A DNA stretch of 39,066 nucleotides from Hyphomicrobiales bacterium (GTDB lineage: Bacteria; Pseudomonadota; Alphaproteobacteria; Rhizobiales; Xanthobacteraceae): the NCBI GenBank assembly GCA_003152455.1, contig PMAF01000238.1, positions 767-39,832 of the forward strand, given 5' to 3'. The position numbers were made by a program, and so were the translations under genes. Position 1 is the first letter of the stretch, and each line of letters opens with the position of its first letter. Positions 1-7,371 of this stretch are shown here, one piece after another. The notes below the pieces were generated by a model. That model was given only the letters and a program-made list of their open reading frames with translations. It was not told the DNA's origin and did not search any database.

Positions 1-514
1 AGATCTGGGCGATGACGTCGCCGTCGCCGGCGAGCAGCGACTTGGTCGAGCACATCTCGGCGCACAGCGGCAGCTTGCCTTCGGCCAGCCGGTTGGCGCC
101 GTATTTCTCGTACTCTTCCTTGCTGTTGTCGGCTTCCGGGCCGCCGGCGCAGAAGGTGCACTTGTCCATCTTGCCGCGCGAACCGAAATTGCCGACCTTG
201 GGATATTGCGGCGCGCCGAACGGACAGGCGTAGAAGCAATAGCCGCAGCCGATGCAGAGGTCCTTGGAGTGCAGCACCACCGCGTCCGCCGTGGTGTAGA
301 AGCAGTTCACCGGACAGACCGCCGCGCAAGGCGCGTCGGTGCAGTGCATGCAGGCCATGGAGATCGAGCGTTCGCCAGGCTTGCCGTCATTGATCGTGAC
401 GACGCGCCGGCGGTTGATGCCCCAGGGCACCTCGTGCTCGTTCTTGCAGGCGGTGACGCAGGCGTTGCACTCGATGCATCGGTCGGCGTCGCAGAGGAAT
501 TTCATTCGAGCCAT
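1..514 (-). CDS. fdhB: Formate dehydrogenase iron-sulfur (beta) subunit, 3'-truncated by window edge
   Basis: This subunit carries electrons from the molybdenum catalytic subunit through a chain of [4Fe-4S] clusters. The 171 visible residues contain four cysteine groups: Cys13/16/19/23, Cys55/58/63/67, Cys87/90/93/97, and Cys119/122 with Cys151/155. That arrangement matches the four-cluster beta subunits of membrane-linked or periplasmic formate dehydrogenases (FDH-N/FDH3 type). The ATG is preceded by a strong AGGAGG-like site, and the gene begins 11 bases after the stop of the catalytic subunit, so the two are in one operon. It has no Tat signal of its own; in this family the beta subunit is exported bound to the Tat-tagged alpha subunit. 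The reading frame is open to base 1, so the C-terminus, and any gamma (cytochrome b) gene after it, lie outside the window. Confidence 0.93.
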   Translation of the reverse strand, partial: MARMKFLCDADRCIECNACVTACKNEHEVPWGINRRRVVTINDGKPGERSISMACMHCTDAPCAAVCPVNCFYTTADAVVLHSKDLCIGCGYCFYACPFGAPQYPKVGNFGSRGKMDKCTFCAGGPEADNSKEEYEKYGANRLAEGKLPLCAEMCSTKSLLAGDGDVIAQI

Positions 515-525
515 GGTCCCGCCTC

Positions 526-3465
526 CTATGCCGCTCTGATCTGACAGAGGGTCGCTTTGGGTTCCTGCATGCCCGTCGCCGGGTCATAGCCGTAGGTCAT
601 GATCGTGTTGGCGCTTTCGCCGAGCACGTAAGGATCGGCGCCCTGCGGATACTTGCTGCGCAGGTCCTCGCCCTCATACCAGCCGCCGAAGTGGAACGGC
701 ATCCAGGCGACGCCCTTGCCGACCCGCTCGGTGACCAGCGCCTTCATCCTGGCCTTCGATGCATTTTCGGCGCCGGTGACCCAGACCCAACCGCCGTCCT
801 TGATGCCGCGGTCGGCGGCATCGGAGGTGTTGATCTCGATGAACATGTCCTGCTGCAATTCGGCGAGCCACTTGTTGGAGCGGGTTTCTTCGCCGCCGCC
901 TTCGTATTCGACCAGCCGGCCCGACGAGAGGATGAGCGGGAATTGCTTGACGATGCTCTTGTCGACCGCCGCCTTTTGCACCGTGAAACCGATATTGGGC
1001 AGCCGGAACTGCTTGGCATCGGGCAGCGTCGGATATTTACCGACCAGGTCCACCCGCGCCGTATAGATCGGCTCGCGATGCACCGGTATCGGATCCGGCA
1101 GGCCGAAGGCATTCATGCGCGCCTTGGCGTTGCCGTAGGGCACGCAGCCATGCTTCAGGGCGACCCGCTGGATGCCGCCCGAAAGATCGATCGACCAAGC
1201 CACCGCGTCCGGCGTGGTCGGGTTGATCTTGTTGATCACGGCCATCTCGGCTTCGGTCAGGTCCTTGTCCCAGGCGAGCTTCTTGAGGACGCCGAGGGTG
1301 AATTCGGGATAGCCGTCCTTGATCTCCGAGTCTTTGGAATAGGACCCGTCGGCCAGAAGGCTGACCTTCACGGTCGAGCCATCCGGCCGCTTCTCCTCGC
1401 GTTCCACGCCAAAGCGGGCGCGGAAACAGCCGCCGCCGTCCATGACGTTGAGATTGGTGTTGTAGAGCAGCGGGGTGCCCGGATGCTTGACCTCCGGCGA
1501 GCCCCAGCATGGCCACGGCAGGCCGTAATAATCGCCGCCGACCTCCGGCGTGTCCTTGGGCGCGCGCATGGTGACCAGGTCGAACGCGGCCTGGTTCTTC
1601 ATGTGCGCCTTGAGCCGTTCCGGCGACTGGCCGCAATAGCCGGTCGACCAGCTGCCACGATTCATCTCGCGCAGGACGTCCTCAGGAACCGGCGCGTCGT
1701 CCTCTATTTTGATGTTCTTGAACATCTTATCGGCGAAGCCGAGTTTGGCGGCCATCCGATAGATAATCTCGATGTCGTTCTTCGATTCGAAGATCGGCTT
1801 GACGATCTGCTCGCCCCACTGGATCGACCGGTTGGAGGCGACGCGCGAGCCTGACGCCTCGAACTGGGTGCAGACCGGCAGCAAGTAGGTGTTGTCCTTG
1901 CGGCCGCCATTCACCGCGAGCGAAGCCCAGGTGGTGGGATGCGGATCGGCTATCACCAGCAGATCGAGCTTTTGCAGCCCTTTCATCGACTCCGGAATGC
2001 GGGTGATGCTGTTGCTGGCGTGGCCTTGCACGAACATCGCCCGGACGTTGTCCTTCTGGGCGACCTGATCTTTGGGCAACAGAACCGCGTCAAACCAGCG
2101 CGTTAGCGGGATGCCGGGCGTCTCCATGTTGGTCTTCGACTCGAAGCGCGACTGCAGCCACGCGTAGTCCGTCTCCCAGACGCGCGACCAATGCCGCCAG
2201 GCGCCTTCGATCAGGCCGTAGTAGAACGGCAGCGTCACGATATCGAGACCGACGTCGGTGGCGCCCTGCACGTTGTCGTGGCCGCGGAAGATATTGGCGC
2301 CCTTGCCCGGACCGCCGACATTGCCGGTCAGCAGCAACGCAATGCAACTCGCCCGCACGTTGGCGGTGCCGACCGTGTGCTGGGTCTGGCCCATGCACCA
2401 GATCAGCGTCGACGGCTTCTGCGTCGCGAACATCTTGGCGACGCGCTCGAGTTGAGCGCCCGGAACGCCGGATACGCGCTCGACTTCCTCGGGCGTCCAC
2501 TTTTCTATTTCCTTGCGCGTGTCTTCGAAGCCGTAGACGCGCTGTTTGATGAATTCCTTGTCTTCCCAGCCATTCTTGAGGATGTGCCACATCATCCCGT
2601 AGAGCACCGGAATGTCGGTGCCCGGGCGGAGCCGAACGTATTCGGTGGCATGCGCGGCGGTGCGCGTCAGGCGCGGATCGATGACGACGACGTTCGCCTT
2701 GTTGAGTTCGGCGCCTTCAATGAGATGCTGCAGCGACACCGGATGGGCTTCGGCCGGATTGCCGCCCATGATGATCTGCGTCTTCGAATTCCGGATGTCG
2801 TTGAAGCTGTTGGTCATCGCGCCGTAGCCCCAGGTATTGGCCACGCCGGTGACGGTGGTTGAATGGCAGATGCGCGCCTGATGATCGGTGTTGTTGGTGC
2901 CCCAATAGGCGCCGAACTTGCGGAACAGATAGGCGCCTTCATTGGTCATCTTGGCCGAGCCGAGCAAATAGACGGAATCCGCGCCGGATTTCTCGCGGAT
3001 CGCCATCATCTTGTCGCCGATCTCGTTGATCGCCTGCTCCCACTTGATGCGGGTCCATTGGCCGTCGACGAGCTTCATCGGATATTTCAGGCGGCGTTCG
3101 CCCATCACCAGTTCGCGCACCGCAGCACCCTTGGCGCAATGCGAGCCGCGATTGATCGGCGAATCCCAACTCGGCTCCTGGCCGATCCACACGCCGTTGG
3201 AGACTTCCGCCGTGACGGTGCAGCCGACCGCGCAGTGCGTGCAGACGCTTTTGCGGATGGTGACCGTGGCGCCCTTGGCGGGCGGCGGACCGGCTTTGGC
3301 CTTTTGCACGCTGGCGAGCGGCAAGGCGCCGAGCACGGCGAGGCCGCTTGCTGCCAATCCAGACCGGCGCAAGAAGGTGCGGCGATCGAGGCCGTTGTCG
3401 GCTTGGCTGGCGAGGGCGGCAAGCGAGCCTTGGCGCGCCTGGCGTTCTTTTCTTTTGATCAGCAC
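526..3465 (-). CDS. fdhA: Formate dehydrogenase catalytic (alpha) subunit, bis-MGD molybdoenzyme, cysteine type
   Basis: Oxidises formate to CO2 at a bis-molybdopterin-guanine-dinucleotide Mo (or W) centre. The 979-residue protein starts with a twin-arginine signal (RRTFLRR, residues 28-34, followed by a hydrophobic stretch ending in AKA near 58). Next comes a [4Fe-4S] motif at Cys75, Cys78, Cys82 and Cys110. The metal ligand is Cys200 followed by His201 in the ARICHS segment, where E. coli FDH-N has selenocysteine, so this is a selenium-independent enzyme. Length fits the FDH-N/FDH3 alpha family. The start is GTG with GGAGG six bases upstream. It sits 12 bases after the small Tat-signal gene and just before fdhB. 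The Tat signal implies a periplasmic active site. Family assignment is firm; the physiological electron acceptor is not shown by this gene. Confidence 0.96.
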   Translation of the reverse strand: MLIKRKERQARQGSLAALASQADNGLDRRTFLRRSGLAASGLAVLGALPLASVQKAKAGPPPAKGATVTIRKSVCTHCAVGCTVTAEVSNGVWIGQEPSWDSPINRGSHCAKGAAVRELVMGERRLKYPMKLVDGQWTRIKWEQAINEIGDKMMAIREKSGADSVYLLGSAKMTNEGAYLFRKFGAYWGTNNTDHQARICHSTTVTGVANTWGYGAMTNSFNDIRNSKTQIIMGGNPAEAHPVSLQHLIEGAELNKANVVVIDPRLTRTAAHATEYVRLRPGTDIPVLYGMMWHILKNGWEDKEFIKQRVYGFEDTRKEIEKWTPEEVERVSGVPGAQLERVAKMFATQKPSTLIWCMGQTQHTVGTANVRASCIALLLTGNVGGPGKGANIFRGHDNVQGATDVGLDIVTLPFYYGLIEGAWRHWSRVWETDYAWLQSRFESKTNMETPGIPLTRWFDAVLLPKDQVAQKDNVRAMFVQGHASNSITRIPESMKGLQKLDLLVIADPHPTTWASLAVNGGRKDNTYLLPVCTQFEASGSRVASNRSIQWGEQIVKPIFESKNDIEIIYRMAAKLGFADKMFKNIKIEDDAPVPEDVLREMNRGSWSTGYCGQSPERLKAHMKNQAAFDLVTMRAPKDTPEVGGDYYGLPWPCWGSPEVKHPGTPLLYNTNLNVMDGGGCFRARFGVEREEKRPDGSTVKVSLLADGSYSKDSEIKDGYPEFTLGVLKKLAWDKDLTEAEMAVINKINPTTPDAVAWSIDLSGGIQRVALKHGCVPYGNAKARMNAFGLPDPIPVHREPIYTARVDLVGKYPTLPDAKQFRLPNIGFTVQKAAVDKSIVKQFPLILSSGRLVEYEGGGEETRSNKWLAELQQDMFIEINTSDAADRGIKDGGWVWVTGAENASKARMKALVTERVGKGVAWMPFHFGGWYEGEDLRSKYPQGADPYVLGESANTIMTYGYDPATGMQEPKATLCQIRAA

Positions 3466-3477
3466 GGGGTGCCTCCC

Positions 3478-3684
3478 TCAGCTCGGATAACGGTTGACGC
3501 GGTAATAGGTTTTCACCTCGGCGGAATCGGCTTTGTAGCGCACCTTGCGCTTTTCATCGTTGGTCTCCGAATCCGCTTTCGCCTCGGTCACAAGAGCGGC
3601 GGGCGCCACCGCTACACCGGCGCCGGCGCCGAGCACGCGCAGGAAGTTGCGGCGTGCCAGGTTGGCTTTGGGTTCTGTTGTCAT
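3478..3684 (-). CDS. Formate dehydrogenase region Tat-signal small protein (TIGR02811-like)
   Basis: A 68-residue protein made almost entirely of a twin-arginine leader (ARRNFLR at residues 10-16, hydrophobic core to about 33, AKA cleavage-like site) and a short charged tail ending in YYRVNRYPS. Small proteins of this kind are found directly before formate dehydrogenase catalytic genes and are known as the formate dehydrogenase region Tat target; their role is unresolved, with an accessory or small-subunit function the usual guess. The ATG chosen has AAGGAG eight bases upstream. A longer frame reaching 3918 is open, but it would overlap most of the C-terminal coding region of the TorD gene and lacks a comparable ribosome-binding site. 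It lies 43 bases after the TorD-like gene and 12 before fdhA, so it is part of the same transcription unit. Confidence 0.85.
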   Translation of the reverse strand: MTTEPKANLARRNFLRVLGAGAGVAVAPAALVTEAKADSETNDEKRKVRYKADSAEVKTYYRVNRYPS

Positions 3685-3727
3685 CGCCAGTTCTCCTTGA
3701 AGACGTAAAACTTTTCGCTCGCGCGCA

Positions 3728-4504
3728 TCATTCGGACAGCGCGAACGCCTCCGATTCGATATCGATGAAAACCCGGCCGAGCGTACCGACGCGCCGGTAG
3801 AAATCCGCAGTCTCGGCGCGCTCGAGGTCGGTGAAGAAGCGGCCGAGCCAGGGCGCCAGATGCTTTTCGAACAATTGCCGGTCGGCGCCGGCCGGGGCCG
3901 GGAATTGCCCGCCGGCAATGCCCGACATGATCTCGCACAGGATGGCGGCGTGATCTTCCGATTCGTATTGCCCCTCGGCGCGCTCGATGCCGAGCGCGGC
4001 CAAATCCTCGCGCAGCCGCGCCAGCGGACGTTCGTGCAGGAACCCGGCGATGTAGTAGGAGCCGTAGGGCATCAACTCGCCGCGGCCGATGCCGATGAAC
4101 AAATTGAAGAACTCGCGCTCGATTTTGGTGGCATCGGCGTTTGCGGCCGCGTCGGCGAGGCCGACATGGGCCAAGCCCAGCGGCGTCGGGTCGCCGCGCA
4201 GCGTGGCCAGGCGTTGCAGGAATTCCGTATCCGGCGCACGCGACAGTAACGCCGCCAGCAGCGCGTATTCCTGCGCGCGGGCGAGATCCGTTTCATCGAC
4301 GCCGTTCGCCTGATTGTTCTCGTCGTAAAGGTCGGGCCGCAGGATCGCGCGCGCGACACCGGTTAACGCCTCGACGGTAAGCACCCGCTCGGCGGGGATG
4401 CGCGACCAATTCGAAACCGACGGTTGGGAGATTCCGATGCGGCGCGCAAGCTCGGTGACGCCACCGGCGGCGCGAATCGCTTCCTGGAGTCCCCGGTCCG
4501 GCAT
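3728..4504 (-). CDS. TorD-family molybdoenzyme chaperone with N-terminal helix-turn-helix domain
   Basis: The C-terminal part (about residues 72-250) looks like a TorD/DmsD-type chaperone: all-helical, with EFFNLFIG near 131-138 and a following LMPYGSYY stretch. TorD-family proteins bind the Tat leader and apo-form of a molybdoenzyme until cofactor is inserted; the obvious client here is FdhA. The first 60 residues are extra and resemble a Cro/CI or YdaS-type helix-turn-helix (VTELARRIGISQPSVSNW at 16-33), a DNA-binding fold. The 258-residue length fits a roughly 190-residue chaperone plus this domain. It is the first gene of the fdh operon, so autoregulation coupled to enzyme maturation is an attractive inference, but DNA binding is not shown. 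It is read as one continuous frame with no sign of a frameshift. Confidence 0.85.
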   Translation of the reverse strand: MPDRGLQEAIRAAGGVTELARRIGISQPSVSNWSRIPAERVLTVEALTGVARAILRPDLYDENNQANGVDETDLARAQEYALLAALLSRAPDTEFLQRLATLRGDPTPLGLAHVGLADAAANADATKIEREFFNLFIGIGRGELMPYGSYYIAGFLHERPLARLREDLAALGIERAEGQYESEDHAAILCEIMSGIAGGQFPAPAGADRQLFEKHLAPWLGRFFTDLERAETADFYRRVGTLGRVFIDIESEAFALSE

Positions 4505-4585
4505 GTCGTCTTGTTTCCCTCGCCTCTTCGTTATCGTTTTCTGGGCGCGACCGGCTTATAAACGGCCAGTTTCGAATGGTTAAAA

Positions 4586-4627
4586 GCTATCGCCAGGGAG
4601 AACGCACGGTCAATAGCCACAGGCTAT
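4586..4627 (-). promoter_or_regulatory. Candidate promoter and palindromic operator for the torD-fdh operon
   Basis: This lies in the 134-base gap between the DUF3306 gene and the HTH-TorD gene. On the minus strand a TTGACC (4613-4608) is followed after 16 bases by GATAGC (4591-4586), a possible -35/-10 pair predicting a start near 4579. Immediately upstream, touching the -35, is the perfect palindrome ATAGCC-ACA-GGCTAT (4613-4627). Its centre falls near -41 from that predicted start, a position typical of activators contacting RNA polymerase. TATAAGCC at 4625-4632 and its inverse GGCTTATA at 4553-4560 flank the region. The -10 match is weak; the palindrome is directly visible, but its binding protein is unknown. 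Confidence 0.4.
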
Positions 4628-4638
4628 AAGCCCAATCA

Positions 4639-5316
4639 TTATTTCGGGAGCGCGCCGCCATGCTCACGATGGGCAGACGGACGCAAGTCTTCCCGTTCTT
4701 CGGAATTATATTGCGTTGCAATATTATCTTCACTGCGCTGCATGGAATCTTTTTCGGCCGGCGCGAGCTCTTGCGTGGGCGCCGGTTGATCTTGCGGCGA
4801 CTGTTGCGTCCGCTCGGAACTAGTTGCCTGCGTCGAACTTTGTCCGGAGTGGCCCTCGGTGAGAGCGGCCTGCTGCGGCGACGCGGTTTGCTCCGGCTGC
4901 GGCGTGCCGATCATGTGCGCCAGCAGGTGACCCACCTCATCGGCGCTGATCGATCCGAAGCCAGGTATGCCGTTGGGATCGTTGAAATCCCAGCCATTCT
5001 CGACCAGCCCAATGAAGTCGCGGATCTGCGGATCGGCGGACCAAGCGCGACGAAGCGCCGCACGTGTGAGATCGGGCGGCACGCCGGGCCGGAGAAAGGC
5101 GCTTAGATCGGAACTGGCGCCGATCGATTCGATCGACGGCAGGCTTGCCGGATCGAATTGCGCTGCCGGGCGGGCGTCGACCGAGGTCACCGGCGCGGCA
5201 TCCGGCTCGTCCGAGCCGCCGGGCTTTTTTTGCGCCGCATCCGGCGCCGTTGCATCCGTCTCGGCGTCGTGTTTGCGCCGCGACCATCGTTCGAGGAAAT
5301 TTTCCGGCTCGCTCAT
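4639..5316 (-). CDS. DUF3306 domain protein, formate dehydrogenase accessory
   Basis: 225 residues. The recognisable core (about residues 55-140) contains the DUF3306 pattern: SLPSIESIGASSDLSAFL, then LTRAALRRAWSADPQIRDF, and FNDPNGIPGFG. The N-terminus (FLERWSRRK) is also typical of the family. The C-terminal 85 residues are rich in Gln, Ser, Thr and Pro and look disordered. No catalytic motif, signal peptide or membrane segment was seen, so it is probably cytoplasmic. The start overlaps the DUF3305 stop by four bases (ATGA), implying translational coupling. DUF3306 genes are regularly found beside DUF3305 and TorD genes at formate dehydrogenase loci, which points to a maturation or assembly role; the biochemical function is unknown. 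Confidence 0.8.
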   Translation of the reverse strand: MSEPENFLERWSRRKHDAETDATAPDAAQKKPGGSDEPDAAPVTSVDARPAAQFDPASLPSIESIGASSDLSAFLRPGVPPDLTRAALRRAWSADPQIRDFIGLVENGWDFNDPNGIPGFGSISADEVGHLLAHMIGTPQPEQTASPQQAALTEGHSGQSSTQATSSERTQQSPQDQPAPTQELAPAEKDSMQRSEDNIATQYNSEEREDLRPSAHREHGGALPK

Positions 5317-5831
5317 TGTTTGTCACCGTCGCGCGCGGGCACCCGTCGCGCCAGCGCTTCCGGGTCGATGCGATCGCGCTTGCGCTTCGCGAACGTGCGC
5401 TCGACATAGTGCTCGACAACGAATGCCGCAACCGCCTCTTGGATCGCCATCGGCATCGGCACGGTCTCGACCAGGTCGTTGCCGGCTTCGGTCAGGCCTT
5501 CGCCTTCGGCCGGGTCGGCGGTGACGGTGAGCAACGCATAGGGCGGATCGGTTTCGGTCGGCCGCAACGCGACCCAGAGCAAAGGCGCGCCGGAGGCGAG
5601 ATTCTCCTGATAGTAAGGCGTCTCGGTGCGATACAGCTCGATGTCGGCGACACCGGCGAAAAAAGTCGTGTGCTCGCCATCGTCGGAAAGCTTCGTCCAC
5701 GGCGCGGTCGCCGGGACACCGACGAGCACGCTGACCGGACGCCAGAGGAAGTCCGTCCACTGGCTCGTGCCCTTGGTTCGTTCGACGATCACGCCGACCG
5801 CAATGGTTTGCAACGGGCTTGCGATGCTCAA
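5313..5831 (-). CDS. DUF3305 domain protein, formate dehydrogenase accessory
   Basis: 172 residues, nearly all one domain of the DUF3305 type: an N-terminal strand region (IAVGVIVERTKGTSQWTDFLWRP), then VADIELYRTETPYYQENLASG and a C-terminal acidic/basic tail. No active site is apparent and there is no signal peptide. The start codon appears to be TTG, overlapping the previous stop as TTGA; no in-frame ATG or GTG precedes the conserved N-terminus. Its own stop overlaps the DUF3306 start by four bases. The DUF3305-DUF3306 pair is characteristic of formate dehydrogenase loci. A role in assembly of FdhAB is inferred from context only. Confidence 0.8.
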   Translation of the reverse strand: MSIASPLQTIAVGVIVERTKGTSQWTDFLWRPVSVLVGVPATAPWTKLSDDGEHTTFFAGVADIELYRTETPYYQENLASGAPLLWVALRPTETDPPYALLTVTADPAEGEGLTEAGNDLVETVPMPMAIQEAVAAFVVEHYVERTFAKRKRDRIDPEALARRVPARDGDKQ

Positions 5832-6835
5832 CTGACCGCCTCCAGATGTCTTATCGGCAGGCCGGTGACCAAGTTCTGCGGCTTCAACCGGATGGTCTTG
5901 TCATCGGTCATGGCCAGGATCAGATAGACCGGCTCGCCTTTGACCTTGTCGAGCACGACCGATGGATCGCGGAAGGTGAGCGCGAACAGCCCGATCACCT
6001 TCGACATGGCCGCCTCGTCAATGTCGCCCTCTTTCCAAAGCCGATCGCCGATCCGGGTGGCGTCGGCATCGAGCCCGACATACCAGCTGAGCGGTGCGTC
6101 GCGCAGCTCGGTGAGCGGCTCGATCGTCACCTCGACGCCGAGCACATGCGCGATCCAGCGCCGCATCGCCTCGGCCAAAGCCACCAACCCGGCGCGACCG
6201 CCGGTCAGATCGAGCGCCATGTCGAACCGGTCGCTGCGCTCCCAATAGCTTTCGGCGTTGCTGTCGTTGATGACGTCGATCTGCGCTTCGGCCGGAATAC
6301 CCAACATCGACACCAATGGCGTCACCGGCGAGGTATTGACGCCGCCGATGGTCTCTTCATCGGCCGCCAGCAATGAATTCTCGTGCATGGTCACGCGCTG
6401 GGTACGGAAGAACAGTTCGGCCGCGCGCACCACATGGGCGTCGGTCACGCCGTCGAGCGCGTTGCGCAGAATCACGTGCGCCAGCTGATTGACGAACAGC
6501 GGCGGCGTATGACCGAGACCGCGCCGCACCAGATCGGCATAGGCGGCTTCCAGCGTCTTGTGGCGCAGTAGCTGGTCGCGGAAATCGACCAGCATTTGCC
6601 AGTTCTCGCGCGCGTCCGCGTCAGCAATCGCCGCGATGTCGGATGCGGCGACCGGCATACGCGGATCGGCGAGCAGCGCAGCATGCAGCGTCTTTTCGAC
6701 CGCGCAGGCCTCCGGCGGCGGGATCAGCTCCGGCCGCGCCAGATAAAGCTTCAGGAACTCGTCGGTCACCTTGAGGCCGCCGCCTTCGTCGCGGTCGAGC
6801 AGGTGATGGCCGCAGGAGAGCCAGAAGTCGTTCAT
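5828..6835 (-). CDS. DUF6352 family protein
   Basis: 335 residues, function unknown. The start is distinctive (MNDFWLSCGHHLLDRD), followed by a helical N-terminal half (to about 190) and a mixed C-terminal half ending in the TIRLKPQNLVTG strand. Cys8 with His10 and His11 near the N-terminus could bind metal, though this is only a visual impression. No signal peptide or membrane segment is seen, so the product should be cytoplasmic. It is coupled by 4-base overlaps to DUF6505 upstream and DUF3305 downstream. I recognise it as the family that sits with formate dehydrogenase accessory genes in Hyphomicrobiales. A role in maturation or electron delivery is contextual inference. Confidence 0.72.
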   Translation of the reverse strand: MNDFWLSCGHHLLDRDEGGGLKVTDEFLKLYLARPELIPPPEACAVEKTLHAALLADPRMPVAASDIAAIADADARENWQMLVDFRDQLLRHKTLEAAYADLVRRGLGHTPPLFVNQLAHVILRNALDGVTDAHVVRAAELFFRTQRVTMHENSLLAADEETIGGVNTSPVTPLVSMLGIPAEAQIDVINDSNAESYWERSDRFDMALDLTGGRAGLVALAEAMRRWIAHVLGVEVTIEPLTELRDAPLSWYVGLDADATRIGDRLWKEGDIDEAAMSKVIGLFALTFRDPSVVLDKVKGEPVYLILAMTDDKTIRLKPQNLVTGLPIRHLEAVS

Positions 6836-7371
6836 TTGCGCTCCCGTTCGGCCAAGCCGACCAGATCGACGGTTTCGCCGGGCGCATCATCCTCACCCTC
6901 GACCTCGAGGAAGGAGAACGCCCGCGCCGGCTTTTGCCCCTCGCGCGGGCGCAGCGTGCGAAAAGTCTCCCGCACTTCGCCATTGTCGAACGAGCGATGC
7001 ACGGCCACCAGCGTGTCGCGCGGCTGGCTGCAGAGCGATTCCGCGAAGGCGACTTCCTCTTCCGCCGCGGCGCGTGCATCGGCAACCGTGGGCGCGCCGA
7101 AATTCGCGACCAGCTGTTTTGCCAGTGTGTCGATAACCGCCAGCCGATCGTCTTCGCTCGCCTCCACGATCTGCACCAGCGTCGACCAGCCGAGCGAGGC
7201 GACGCCGAGAAAGCCGCCGCGAAAGGCCGAGCGCGCCTTGCCTTCCAGCGCCGACGGATCGCGATCCCAGAACACGAAGGCGCCGGACACCGCCCATTCG
7301 CCCGGCTCGGCCGCCTTCTCGAACACGAAGGTGTCCGAAACGTCGAGCCGGATGGTGCGCAACAGCTTCAC
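6832..7371 (-). CDS. DUF6505 family protein
   Basis: 179 residues, function unknown. The N-terminal third (LLRTIRLDVSDTFVFEKAAEPGEWAVSGAF) is predicted as beta strands; the middle (LGWSTLVQIVEASEDDRLAVIDTLAKQLVANFGAPT) is helical; the C-terminus is charged and probably flexible. No catalytic residues could be assigned. The start is GTG, overlapping the preceding stop as GTGA, and the stop overlaps the DUF6352 ATG. This makes it the second gene of the five-gene coupled unit. The family is known to me only as a companion of DUF6352 and the biotin/lipoate-ligase-like gene; no activity is established. Confidence 0.7.
   Translation of the reverse strand: MKLLRTIRLDVSDTFVFEKAAEPGEWAVSGAFVFWDRDPSALEGKARSAFRGGFLGVASLGWSTLVQIVEASEDDRLAVIDTLAKQLVANFGAPTVADARAAAEEEVAFAESLCSQPRDTLVAVHRSFDNGEVRETFRTLRPREGQKPARAFSFLEVEGEDDAPGETVDLVGLAERERK

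Noticed and set aside
691-1854. 387-codon plus-strand frame inside fdhA
   Set aside because: Antisense of a well-conserved catalytic subunit, with no domain or ribosome-binding site.
2717-2905. Possible selenocysteine insertion site near the FdhA active site
   Set aside because: The metal-ligand codon encodes Cys200, not TGA, so no selenocysteine is needed.
3478-3918. Longer 146-residue version of the Tat-signal protein
   Set aside because: Would overlap the TorD coding region by about 190 bases and places the twin-arginine motif far from the N-terminus; the internal ATG has the good ribosome-binding site.
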